Both the position numbers and the translations under genes were made by a program. The notes beneath the pieces were generated by a model. The model made no database searches. It was given only the letters and a program-made list of their open reading frames with translations, and had not been told where the DNA came from. DNA of 43,707 nucleotides from Bacteroidales bacterium (GTDB taxonomy: Bacteria > Bacteroidota > Bacteroidia > Bacteroidales > UBA932): assembly GCA_024398125.1 (NCBI GenBank), contig JAKSJO010000003.1, forward strand, positions 1 through 43,707, read 5' to 3'. The stretch's first letter is position 1. Every line of letters starts with the position of its first letter. Positions 15,951-24,173 of the stretch are shown here, one piece after another.

Positions 15951-17240
15951 CTAAGCCTCGATTGAGTCGAGCGCCTGTGCGATGTCAGCGATAAGGTCCG
16001 CTGCATCCTCAAGACCGCATGAGTAGCGGATCATGTCAGGACGAACACCGCACTCCACGAGCTGCTGGTCGGTAAGCTGACGATGGGTCGCGCTGGCAGG
16101 ATGGAGACAGCATGTACGGGCATCTGCCACGTGGGTCTCGATGGCACCGAGCTTGAGCGCTGCCATGAACTGCTCCGCACCCTTTCTGCCGCCTACGACA
16201 CCGAAGCTTACCACGCCGCATGAGCCGTTTGGAAGATACTTCTTGGCAATTTCATGATACTTGTCACCAGGAAGGCCGCAATAGGTCACATAGAGGACCT
16301 TTGGATGAGCCTGGAGGAACTCTGCAACAGCCTGGCCGTTCTCGCAGTGACGCTTCATGCGTACATGGAGAGACTCGAGGCCCATATTGAGAAGGAATGC
16401 ATTCTGCGGTGACTGGATTGAGCCGAGGTCGCGCATGAGCTGCGAGGTTGCCTTTGTGATGTATGCACCCTCGATGCCGAATCTTTCGGTATAGGTGATG
16501 CCATGGTAGCTGTCATCAGGAGTACAGAGGCCTGGGAACTTTTCTGCATATGCAGTCCAGTCGAACTTGCCGCTGTCAACGATACAGCCGCCCACGCCTG
16601 CAGCATGGCCATCCATGTACTTGGTGGTAGAGTGGGTGACGATGTCTGCACCCCACTCGAAAGGACGGCAGTTCACAGGAGTCGGGAATGTATTGTCAAC
16701 GACGAGCGGAACGCCATGGGCATGCGCTGCCTTTGCGAATTTCTCGATGTCGAGGACGGTGAGTGCAGGATTTGCGATTGTCTCACCGAACACAGCCTTG
16801 GTGTTAGGCTTGAATGCTGCTTCAAGCTCCTCAACTGTGCAGTCAGGGCTTACGAAAGTGAAGTCGATACCCATCTTGCGCATGGTGACATTGAAGAGGT
16901 TGAAGGTACCGCCGTAGATGGAGCTGGAAGCCACTACGTGGTCGCCAGCATTGGCGATATTGAAAATAGCATAGAAATTCGCTGCCTGGCCTGAAGATGT
17001 AAGCATAGCTGCAGTGCCACCCTCAAGCGCACAGATCTTCGCTGCAACATAGTCGTTGGTCGGATTCTGGAGGCGGGTATAGAAGTATCCGCTGGCCTCG
17101 AGATCGAACAGCTTGCCCATTTCCGCACTGGATTCATACTTGAATGTAGTGCTCTGGATGATCGGAATCTGGCGTGGTTCGCCGTTGCCGGGACGATAGC
17201 CGGCCTGCACACACTTGGTGCCGAGTTTAAGTTCGCTCAT
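15951..17240 (-). CDS. metY: O-acetylhomoserine sulfhydrylase
   Basis: A 429-residue PLP enzyme of the Cys/Met metabolism family, full length. It makes homocysteine from O-acetylhomoserine and sulfide. The opening G-T-K-C-V-Q-A-G-Y and S-T-T-F-K-Y-E-S segments are MetY marks. The PLP lysine lies in T-H-S-T-T-K-Y-M-D-G-H, followed by A-G-V-G-G. The length of about 430 and the long insert around residue 240 favour MetY over the shorter cystathionine synthases and lyases. The GT2 gene follows 16 bases later. Upstream is the inverted-repeat element (17269-17431), and no good promoter box is seen in the remaining 28 bases. Confidence 0.92.
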   Translation of the reverse strand: MSELKLGTKCVQAGYRPGNGEPRQIPIIQSTTFKYESSAEMGKLFDLEASGYFYTRLQNPTNDYVAAKICALEGGTAAMLTSSGQAANFYAIFNIANAGDHVVASSSIYGGTFNLFNVTMRKMGIDFTFVSPDCTVEELEAAFKPNTKAVFGETIANPALTVLDIEKFAKAAHAHGVPLVVDNTFPTPVNCRPFEWGADIVTHSTTKYMDGHAAGVGGCIVDSGKFDWTAYAEKFPGLCTPDDSYHGITYTERFGIEGAYITKATSQLMRDLGSIQSPQNAFLLNMGLESLHVRMKRHCENGQAVAEFLQAHPKVLYVTYCGLPGDKYHEIAKKYLPNGSCGVVSFGVVGGRKGAEQFMAALKLGAIETHVADARTCCLHPASATHRQLTDQQLVECGVRPDMIRYSCGLEDAADLIADIAQALDSIEA

Positions 17241-17268
17241 TGTATATCTGTTTTTTTATAATTCATTG

Positions 17269-17431
17269 GAAGCTGTTTTGAAATGATTCACGAAATTGAT
17301 TATAGCAGATTTTTGAGGTTGGATTTCTTCTTGAAGAAGGAGCATAGCAGAGGCTATGTGACTGATGAAAGAAGGAATATAAACCAAAAAGATGCATAAG
17401 AAATGAAGTTGGATTATTTCAAAACAGATTC
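17269..17431. mobile_element. 163-bp MITE-like inverted-repeat element
   Basis: The ends are 21-base inverted repeats, 17269-17289 and 17411-17431, identical at 18 of 21 positions around the core CTGTTTTGAAAT. Inside lie two small palindromes, CTTCTTGAAGAAG (17327-17339) and ATAGC-AGAG-GCTAT (17344-17357). There is no transposase, so this is a non-autonomous element or repeat. The right end reads into the threonine aldolase gene and supplies its last codons and stop. No clear target-site duplication is visible. I recall similar spacer repeats in Bacteroidetes but cannot name a family. Confidence 0.6.
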
Positions 17432-18486
17432 TTAATTGTCTTGACGAGAGCATCGACGTTCTCAACCTTTGTCGCCCAGCTTGTGCAGAAGCGGACACAG
17501 GTGCGGCCGTCAGGAAGCGGCTGCCATACTTCGTATGCGAAATCCTTGCCGACCTTCTCCATCTGTGCGGATGTCAGGATAGGGAAAATCTGGTTGGTAG
17601 GGCTGTCCACATGGAACTCGATACCCTTTGCTGCAAGAGCCTCGCGTATTGTCTTTGCATGGCGGTTTGCGTTGGCAGCGATGTCTGTGTAGAGCCAGCC
17701 TGTCTCTGTCTTCTCAAAGAGGACCTCATACTGGATGCCGAGAAGACGGCCCTTTGCGAGCATACCGCCGTTCTGCTTTATGTTGTAGCGGAAGCAGTCG
17801 CTGAGACCGGCGTATGGCTCGGCTGCGCTGTTGGTGAATACTACAGCCTCTCCGAAAAGGGCGCCCTGCTTGGTTCCACCGATATAGAAGACGTCACAGA
17901 GCTTCGCGATCTCAGGAAGTGTGACGTCACATGCATCACATGTAAGACCGTAGCCGAGACGTGCTCCGTCAATGAACAGAGGAAGGCGGTTCTTGCGGCA
18001 GACAGCACTGATCTCCTCAAGTTCACTCTTTGAATAGATGGTACCGAACTCCGAAGGGAATGAGATATAAACCATCGCAGGCTGTACAATATGCTCGTGG
18101 CTTCCATCATTCCAGTGAGCCGCATAGGCATCCTGAACATCCTGTGCCTTTATCTTTCCTCCATACGAAGGAAGTGTGATAACCTTGTGACCGGTATGCT
18201 CGATTGCGCCTGTCTCATGGGCTGCAATGTGGCCGGTAGACGCACAGAGGACACCCTGATATGGGCGAAGTATGCTGGAGATGACTGTAGCGTTGGTCTG
18301 TGTGCCGCCGACAAGGAAGTGAACCTCCGACTGAGGGGCTTCGCATGCTTCCTTTATCATGGCGCGTGCATGGCCACAGAACTCGTCCATGCCATAGCCT
18401 GAAGTCTGGCAGTAGTTGGTCTCAGCCAGACGTTCAAGAATCTTTGGATGTGCGCCTTCGGCGTAATCACATTGGAAACGTATCAT
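17419..18486 (-). CDS. ltaE: low-specificity L-threonine aldolase (beta-eliminating lyase family)
   Basis: 355 residues from the ATG at 18486; a TTG 9 bases earlier is part of the promoter box and is rejected. The family splits threonine to glycine and acetaldehyde with PLP. Marks are F-Q-C-D-Y-A-E-G-A-H-P at the start, the S-G-Y-G-M-D loop, the F-I-D-G-A-R-L-G segment holding the PLP-ring Asp, and the PLP lysine in G-G-T-K-Q-G-A. The last codons and the stop come from the right arm of the inverted-repeat element, so the original C-terminus has been replaced by N-L-F or a similar short end. Neighbours are a sirtuin and a serine dehydratase, giving a serine/glycine/threonine theme. Confidence 0.9.
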   Translation of the reverse strand: MIRFQCDYAEGAHPKILERLAETNYCQTSGYGMDEFCGHARAMIKEACEAPQSEVHFLVGGTQTNATVISSILRPYQGVLCASTGHIAAHETGAIEHTGHKVITLPSYGGKIKAQDVQDAYAAHWNDGSHEHIVQPAMVYISFPSEFGTIYSKSELEEISAVCRKNRLPLFIDGARLGYGLTCDACDVTLPEIAKLCDVFYIGGTKQGALFGEAVVFTNSAAEPYAGLSDCFRYNIKQNGGMLAKGRLLGIQYEVLFEKTETGWLYTDIAANANRHAKTIREALAAKGIEFHVDSPTNQIFPILTSAQMEKVGKDFAYEVWQPLPDGRTCVRFCTSWATKVENVDALVKTIKNLF

Positions 18487-18492
18487 ATTGTG

Positions 18493-18500
18493 CAAATTTA
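18493..18500 (-). promoter_or_regulatory. possible -7 box directly before the threonine aldolase start
   Basis: TAAATTTG on the minus strand, only 6 bases before the ATG at 18486. If used, the transcript would have almost no leader. No clear -33 box is seen, and read-through from the sirtuin gene is also possible. Confidence 0.35.
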
Positions 18501-18501
18501 A

Positions 18502-19209
18502 TTATTTTATCTCTTCCTTGAAGATGGCCATTCCCTCGGTCGCAACTGCCTTGATATGCTTTACACGCTTGTCGCCTATGTTGACGTCAGCCGGATCGAT
18601 GAGCCATATTCTGGCATCACGTTTCGCGTATGCATAGAGACCTGCGGCCGGATAGACCTTGAGCGACGTTCCTATTATCAGCACAAGGTCGGCGGCTTCG
18701 ACATAGTCGATCGCCTTCGTGATGTTTGGAACAGCCTCGCCGAACCAAACTATATGTGGGCGCAGCTGACCTCCATCAGCACCTTTGTCGCCCAGCTGGA
18801 TATCTTCGTAGCCTATGTCAAAGACGCCCTGGGTACTGTATCCGTCAGCATCATTATAGCATCTTTCCGAGCGGACCTTAGTAAGTTCACCATGAAGATG
18901 GACCACGCGTGTGCTGCCTGCACGTTCATGCAGATTGTCGACGTTCTGGGTTATGACTGTGACGTCATAATCCTTCTCGAGTTCCGCAATCGCGATATGC
19001 GCGGCGTTTGGCTTCACGTTCTTCAGCTCGCGGCGGCGTATGTTGTAGAACTCGATCATCAAGCCTGGGTTGCGTGGCCAAGCATTGATATCAGCGACAT
19101 CCTCAACCCTGTAGTTCTCCCAGAGTCCGTTGCTGTCGCGGAAAGTGCTGATACCGCTCTCGGCGCTTACTCCCGCGCCGGAGAGTACGACCAGTTTCTT
19201 CTTTGCCAT
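18502..19209 (-). CDS. cobB: sirtuin, NAD-dependent protein deacylase
   Basis: A 235-residue Sir2-family protein that removes acyl groups from lysines using NAD. The NAD site is G-A-G-V-S-A-E-S-G-I-S-T-F-R (about residues 11-24), then T-Q-N-V-D-N-L-H, and the catalytic His is H106 in H-L-H-G-E. Y55 and R58 in E-F-Y-N-I-R-R match the Y-x-x-R pair that makes SIRT5/CobB-type sirtuins prefer negatively charged acyl groups such as succinyl. The zinc-binding Cys pairs are missing: only C117 is present, as in some other Bacteroidetes members as I recall. It is 5 bases after the serine dehydratase gene, so the two are co-transcribed. Confidence 0.9.
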   Translation of the reverse strand: MAKKKLVVLSGAGVSAESGISTFRDSNGLWENYRVEDVADINAWPRNPGLMIEFYNIRRRELKNVKPNAAHIAIAELEKDYDVTVITQNVDNLHERAGSTRVVHLHGELTKVRSERCYNDADGYSTQGVFDIGYEDIQLGDKGADGGQLRPHIVWFGEAVPNITKAIDYVEAADLVLIIGTSLKVYPAAGLYAYAKRDARIWLIDPADVNIGDKRVKHIKAVATEGMAIFKEEIK

Positions 19210-19214
19210 AATAA

Positions 19215-20438
19215 TTACATTCTGAAAGCTTCATCAAAACCCTTTGCCAGTCCGCCCTCTCCGGTCTCCTTGTAAAGGGATGGGAGGTCATGTCCTGTCT
19301 GCTTCATAACCCTTACGACATCATCGAAGGTCACTCTGTGGTAGCCATCCGACAGGGATGCGTACTGGTTTGCGTCAAGTGCACGAGCAGCCGCAAAGGC
19401 ATTGCGCTCAATACATGGAATCTGGACAAGTCCGCACACAGGGTCGCAGGTCATGCCCAGGTGGTGTTCGAGGCCCATCTCCGCAGCATACTCAACCTGT
19501 CTTGGAGAACCGCCGAAAAGCTGGCAGGTCGCAGCTGCAGCCATTGCACATGCGACTCCAACCTCACCCTGGCAGCCGACCTCGGCACCCGAGATCGACG
19601 CATTGCTTTTTACCACATTGCCGAAGATGCCCGCTGTCGCCAGAGCACGAAGAATGCGCTGCTCGGAGAAATCCTTGCTGAGCCACTGATGGTACAGTAC
19701 GGCAGGCAGGACGCCGCAAGAGCCGCAAGTCGGCGCTGTCACGACTGTTCCTCCGGAAGCATTTTCCTCGGCCACCGCCAGCGCATACGAGAACACAAGT
19801 CCGCGGCTCTGGAGGTTCGGCTTGTAGCCTGTCGCCTTCACGTGATATGTTGCTGCCTTGCGGGACAGCTTGAGAGGTCCAGGGAGGACGCCTTCCGCGT
19901 CCAGACCGTTCACGACGCTGGCCTTCATCGCGTCCCAGACGCGGCTCAGATAGATCCAGAAGTCTGAGGACTCGCATTCCTCGGCATACTCCCAAATATG
20001 ACGGCCGGTGTCCTTGCACCATTTCATGATGTCGGTAATGTTGGAGAACTCGTAGATGTCGTCTCCTTCGCCGATGAGCGATCCGGGGCCCTCTGACAGG
20101 GTTCCACCGCCGACACTGTAGACTGTCCATGGCTCGGATTTGTTTCCTTCGCCGTCCTTTGCGTAGTAGGTCATACCGTTGGTATGGAATGGAAGGACCT
20201 GATCAGGATGCCAGACTATCTCCACGGGGGCTCCTGTGAGACCATGGAGAGCATCAATGATTGCCACATCGGTAAGGTGGCCCTTGCCGGTGGATGCCAG
20301 GCTGCCGTAAAGATGGACCTCGAACGCAGACGCGCCAAGATGCTTCTGTCCGAACATGGTCGCTGCCTTCTGGGGCCCCATGGTGTGGCTGCTGGAAGGT
20401 CCTCGGCCGATTTTGTAAAGTTCCTTAAGTGATTTCAT
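19215..20438 (-). CDS. sdaA: L-serine ammonia-lyase (iron-sulfur type, single chain)
   Basis: A 407-residue serine dehydratase that turns L-serine into pyruvate and ammonia. The N-terminal beta domain opens with I-G-R-G-P-S-S-S-H-T-M-G-P. The alpha domain has the cluster cysteines in T-C-G-S-C-G-V-L-P and in C-D-P-V-C-G-L-V-Q-I-P-C. A length near 400 is usual for the one-chain form in Bacteroidales. It lies 33 bases after the Ehr-like operon, with no terminator between them, and is followed at once by the sirtuin gene. Together with threonine aldolase it points to serine and threonine catabolism. Confidence 0.95.
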   Translation of the reverse strand: MKSLKELYKIGRGPSSSHTMGPQKAATMFGQKHLGASAFEVHLYGSLASTGKGHLTDVAIIDALHGLTGAPVEIVWHPDQVLPFHTNGMTYYAKDGEGNKSEPWTVYSVGGGTLSEGPGSLIGEGDDIYEFSNITDIMKWCKDTGRHIWEYAEECESSDFWIYLSRVWDAMKASVVNGLDAEGVLPGPLKLSRKAATYHVKATGYKPNLQSRGLVFSYALAVAEENASGGTVVTAPTCGSCGVLPAVLYHQWLSKDFSEQRILRALATAGIFGNVVKSNASISGAEVGCQGEVGVACAMAAAATCQLFGGSPRQVEYAAEMGLEHHLGMTCDPVCGLVQIPCIERNAFAAARALDANQYASLSDGYHRVTFDDVVRVMKQTGHDLPSLYKETGEGGLAKGFDEAFRM

Positions 20439-20471
20439 TCGTGGTTTATGGTTAAGATATGGTTCCGGCTT

Positions 20472-21227
20472 CTACTTGCTTCTCGTAAGGTCAAGCAGGC
20501 CGTTGATGACTGTAAGAGGATGACAAGGGTTGCCAGGCAGATAGAGATCTGTATGGACCTTGTCGACATAGTGACGGTCGAGGGCAGTGTTCTCCTCGAG
20601 TGCGAAGATGCCGCCCGAGATAGCATCCGTACCGGCGAGCACGGAAATCCTCGGCTCCGGAACCGACTCCAGACAGATGTCGAGAGCCTCTGCCATATGT
20701 GCCGAGATCGGGCCTGTCACAACTACTCCGTCAGCATGGCGTGGAGAAGCCACGAACTCGATTCCGTAGCGTCCCATGTCGAAGTTTACGTTCGAGGTGG
20801 CTCCGAGTTCCCACTCGCAGCTGTTGTCGCCTGCTGCGCTTACCTGACGCAGCTTGAGCGAATGCTTGAAGATGCCTTTGATTTCTGGACGGATCGCAGC
20901 CTTGTCGACAGTTATAGGCTTATCCTCTCCTTCCTTGACGATAAGAAGCTCGCGACGGTTGGTCGCCATCTTGTAGTCGTCAGTGAAACGGATCTTCTCC
21001 GGATACTTCCTTGCACACTCACCACAGAAGGCGCACTTGCCGAGGTCGATGGAAACAGGTCCCTTGGCAATGGCGCGGCACGGACAGAGCGCAACCAGCG
21101 CGTCTTCATCGACCTTCTCGGTACTGATGACAGGACGGCCGCGGAAGATGCCCGGAACCTTTGCTTTGGTTGGATCCGGTATATATTGCTTTCCCTGATG
21201 GAATAATATGCTCAATCTATTGTTCAT
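20472..21227 (-). CDS. Ehr-type small subunit: ferredoxin domain fused to NuoB-like domain
   Basis: 251 residues. The N-terminal half carries one 4Fe-4S site: C65, C68 and C71 (C-A-F-C-G-E-C) plus C48 of the C-P-C motif; the usual fourth position after C71 is Y75. The C-terminal half aligns with HyfI/NuoB, but the proximal-cluster ligands are mostly gone. The C-x2-C pair reads D134-N-S-C137, the G-D-C-A-I position is G-T-D-A-I (D201), and the last P-G-C-P is P-G-N-P-C with the Cys moved by two residues. Electron passage through a normal proximal cluster is therefore doubtful. It is the last gene of the complex, 5 bases after the large subunit gene. Confidence 0.85.
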   Translation of the reverse strand: MNNRLSILFHQGKQYIPDPTKAKVPGIFRGRPVISTEKVDEDALVALCPCRAIAKGPVSIDLGKCAFCGECARKYPEKIRFTDDYKMATNRRELLIVKEGEDKPITVDKAAIRPEIKGIFKHSLKLRQVSAAGDNSCEWELGATSNVNFDMGRYGIEFVASPRHADGVVVTGPISAHMAEALDICLESVPEPRISVLAGTDAISGGIFALEENTALDRHYVDKVHTDLYLPGNPCHPLTVINGLLDLTRSK

Positions 21228-21232
21228 ATCGT

Positions 21233-22726
21233 CTATAGATCATGTCCGCAGTAGGACAGGTTGAAACTCTTGTTACAGATAGGGAAATCCGAAATCTCGT
21301 TGTCGCGGACGGCAAGTGCAAGCGCCATCCAGTTGTGGAATGACGGATCCTTGAACTTGTAGCGGAGAAGGTTTCCGTCAGCATCAGTAATGGCACAATG
21401 GCATATCTCGCCACGCCAACCCTCAACGAGAGATACCGCAAGACGGTCCGGCATAGGTGCATATGATGCAGTGTCTACTGTCTCGTCCAGAGGCATTGCG
21501 GCAAGCTTTGCTGCAAGAGCACGGACATAGACCATCGACTTTCTGATCTCGTTGACACGGACTGAAGTCCTGGAAAGCACGTCTCCATGATGCTTCACGA
21601 CAGGCTCAGCCTCGACAACGCTTCCCCATCCAAGGAATGGATGCGATTTTCGGATGTCACGATCAAGCCCGGAAGCACGCGCAGCCATGCCGACTGCTCC
21701 TATCGCCGAAGCCTGTTCCGTGGTTACGGTTCCTGTACGTTCGAGACGCGAAAGCGCTCCAGGGAAATGGAGCAGATGATTGCTTACTTCCTCGAAATCG
21801 CGTTCGTAGGCCTTCAGGATGCCATCAAGCTGGCTTGCAAGCTCAGCGGTAAATGGATAGTTGTTCTGGAAAGGGCGGACGCAGAACTTGCCGAGACGGT
21901 TTTCGCACCAGCACTGCATGAAGTTGATGAGAGGAGTACGCAGACGGCCATATACGGCGTTGCCGAGCTGATATGCGACATCTCCACAGATAGCCGAAAG
22001 GTCTCCGGTATGTATGGCCATGCGCTCAAGCTCAAGAGCGAGCATGCGCTCCAGTGAGGTACGCTCGCTGATCTTTGCACCACAGAGGGATTCCCAGACT
22101 GCAGCGAAAGCGCAGCCATGTCCAACCGCTGTATCGCCTGCGACATTCTCGGCCAGCATTGCACGCTGTGACAGCATTTCGCGGTCGATCATGAGATTCT
22201 CGACATCGCGATGCTGGTAACCAAGCATGATCTCAAGATGGAGGATCTTCTCGCCGTTGCATATGAATCTGAAATGACCAGGTTCGATTACTCCGGCATG
22301 GATAGGGCCCACACCGACCTCATGAAGTTCCTCGCCTTCCATCGAATAGAATGGATAGTCATCCGGGCAGCTGCGAACAGGCTTCATCCAAGGATGTCCC
22401 TTGTAGCCAAGTCCGAGCTGTTCCGAAATTTCTCGCTCGTAACGTTCGAGGGCGTTCACCTTTGCCGAAATGGACTGAAGACACTCATCCTTGATAACCT
22501 CGGTAGTGAGTATCTCGATATCATGACGCAGATCGTCAGCGACACAGGCTATCAGCCTTATCACAGAACGGCCGGTCCAGTAGCCGAAATAGTTTACGCA
22601 ATGCTTCTCGGGATGGCTGCCGCCGAGTCGTTCGACAAGCAGGTCACAGAATGGCTCGTAGTTGACTACAGGCAGATTCTTGAGTTCTACCGACTCCCCG
22701 TTCTTTATGAATATTGAATCGTTCAT
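21233..22726 (-). CDS. Ehr-type large subunit (NuoCD / HyfG-like) without Ni-Fe ligands
   Basis: 497 residues. Residues 1-110 resemble the NuoC / HycE N-terminal domain; the rest is NuoD/HyfG-like, with the strongly conserved V-G-P-I-H-A-G-V-I-E-P-G-H-F-R-F (about 138-154). In hydrogenases the Ni-Fe site is held by R-x-C-G-x-C and D-P-C-x-x-C. Here the first site reads E-N-V-A-G-D-T (A196, T199) and the second D-P-S-F-H-N (S462, N465), so all four cysteines are replaced. The protein cannot be a normal hydrogenase. It fits the energy-converting-hydrogenase-related (Ehr) group that links group 4 hydrogenases to complex I. It should sit on the cytoplasmic side of the membrane arm; the electron partner is unknown. 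Confidence 0.9.
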   Translation of the reverse strand: MNDSIFIKNGESVELKNLPVVNYEPFCDLLVERLGGSHPEKHCVNYFGYWTGRSVIRLIACVADDLRHDIEILTTEVIKDECLQSISAKVNALERYEREISEQLGLGYKGHPWMKPVRSCPDDYPFYSMEGEELHEVGVGPIHAGVIEPGHFRFICNGEKILHLEIMLGYQHRDVENLMIDREMLSQRAMLAENVAGDTAVGHGCAFAAVWESLCGAKISERTSLERMLALELERMAIHTGDLSAICGDVAYQLGNAVYGRLRTPLINFMQCWCENRLGKFCVRPFQNNYPFTAELASQLDGILKAYERDFEEVSNHLLHFPGALSRLERTGTVTTEQASAIGAVGMAARASGLDRDIRKSHPFLGWGSVVEAEPVVKHHGDVLSRTSVRVNEIRKSMVYVRALAAKLAAMPLDETVDTASYAPMPDRLAVSLVEGWRGEICHCAITDADGNLLRYKFKDPSFHNWMALALAVRDNEISDFPICNKSFNLSYCGHDL

Positions 22727-22738
22727 TGTTTCAAGTGT

Positions 22739-24172
22739 TTAGAGAGCCGCAGCCTGGTTTATGAGTTCGGTAAGGAATGCCGGTGGGCAATATGCGAGCA
22801 GTATTGCAGCGACAAGCAAGACAAGCTGCATGATATTCTCCCATAAAGCGCAGCGCTTTGCATCGATTCCCTTTGGAGCGTCGGCAAGGACTGCCGGCGG
22901 AGTCATGAACACGATGCTGAAGATACATTTTGCAAGAGCCCAGATAAGCACGGTAAGAAGCAGCAGCACTGCGGCAAGGAGCACCCATTGACCATTGACG
23001 GCCATGGACTTGAATACCATGAATTCGCTGACGAACAGGCCTGAAGGCGGTACGGCAGTGATGCTGAAGAAACCAAGCAGGAGCACAAGCGCACCGAATG
23101 GATTCAGGCTCAGGTAACCTCCCATGTCATCGAGCATCTTGCTGCGGAATGTGCGTGCAAGCTGGGCGAACTGGAAGAAGAGTGAAGACTTCACGAAAGT
23201 GTGAAGCACGATGTGCAGGATTGCAGCATAGCGTCCTACCCCACCCATTGCAAGACCGATGGTGACGAGAGCCATCTGCTCGATACCGGAGTATGCGAGC
23301 ATACGCTTGATGTTGCGGACCCTGATCATGTACGCAGAGGCAAAAAGGAGGGTAATGATGGCAATGGTTATCATCATCGCGTTGGCCCATGGCAGCAGAC
23401 TTGTGCCGGCAACAACCGTGAATGATCGGTAGATACCTACGAAACCGAGGTTTACAAGCACAGATGCAAGAAGGGCTGCCGCAGGAGATGGAGCATTGTC
23501 CTTTGCGTCGATTCCAGCTGTGAACATCGGGAAGAGGCCCATCTTTGCCGTATATCCGACAAATATGAAGATGAATGCAAGACGAAGCCAGAATGGATTG
23601 AGTGAGCTGCTGAGAGCCCTCAGGCTGGCATACGACAGGTCTGATGAACCTGCGTGCAGGAGGGAGAGGCTCATGAACAGAATGCCCACGAACACAAGGC
23701 TGATGCTGATGGCGCAGATGAAGGTGTACTTCCACGCTCCCTCAAGCGAGAGCTTGTCATGATGATGGTACACAAGCATTGCGGCACTGAGGGTGGTAAC
23801 TTCCGTGAACACCCAGGTCATTGCAATGTGGTTGGCGATATAGCCCATGCTGAGGGCGAACTGGAGAAGAACAAGGAATGCGAAATAACTGCAGGCAGCC
23901 TTGATTCCCTTGTCGCGCTCACGGACATATATTGCACTGTGGACGAAGGCCGGGATGCTGACGATGGTCAGCAGTCCGAGCATGAGAGATCCCGTTGCAT
24001 CAAAGGTAAAGAACTCCAGCGCAGTAGAGCCAGGGTTGAGGAAGGCATATACGGTCAGTGCGGCCTGAGCTGCCAAGACGGCAAGCACAGATACGGCAGC
24101 GACTCCCATACGGCGGATAGAAAGCAGCGCCGAAATTGCCAGGATGTTGATTATGATGTATGTCAGCAGCAT
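22739..24172 (-). CDS. Ehr/Hyf antiporter-like subunit (HyfF, NuoN type)
   Basis: A 477-residue protein with about 14 membrane helices, of the Mrp-antiporter-like family used as proton pumps in complex I and group 4 hydrogenases. The channel residues are kept: E124 in W-V-F-T-E-V, K210 in G-Y-T-A-K-M-G-L-F-P, and H324 with K328 in L-H-T-F-V-K-S-S-L. This indicates a working ion channel. It is the smaller of two such subunits in the operon, which suggests two pumping sites. The gene follows the HyfE-like gene with 1 base between them and precedes the large subunit by 12 bases. Confidence 0.9.
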   Translation of the reverse strand: MLLTYIIINILAISALLSIRRMGVAAVSVLAVLAAQAALTVYAFLNPGSTALEFFTFDATGSLMLGLLTIVSIPAFVHSAIYVRERDKGIKAACSYFAFLVLLQFALSMGYIANHIAMTWVFTEVTTLSAAMLVYHHHDKLSLEGAWKYTFICAISISLVFVGILFMSLSLLHAGSSDLSYASLRALSSSLNPFWLRLAFIFIFVGYTAKMGLFPMFTAGIDAKDNAPSPAAALLASVLVNLGFVGIYRSFTVVAGTSLLPWANAMMITIAIITLLFASAYMIRVRNIKRMLAYSGIEQMALVTIGLAMGGVGRYAAILHIVLHTFVKSSLFFQFAQLARTFRSKMLDDMGGYLSLNPFGALVLLLGFFSITAVPPSGLFVSEFMVFKSMAVNGQWVLLAAVLLLLTVLIWALAKCIFSIVFMTPPAVLADAPKGIDAKRCALWENIMQLVLLVAAILLAYCPPAFLTELINQAAAL

Positions 24173-24173
24173 A

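Noticed and set aside
15935-16012. N-terminal extension of the GT2 protein
   Set aside because: It would overlap the end of metY by 62 bases and has no family similarity; the ATG at 15934 fits the fold start.
17256-17498. An 80-residue hydrophobic frame on the minus strand
   Set aside because: It spans the inverted-repeat element and the end of the aldolase gene in another frame; the hydrophobic run is a by-product of the T-rich repeat.
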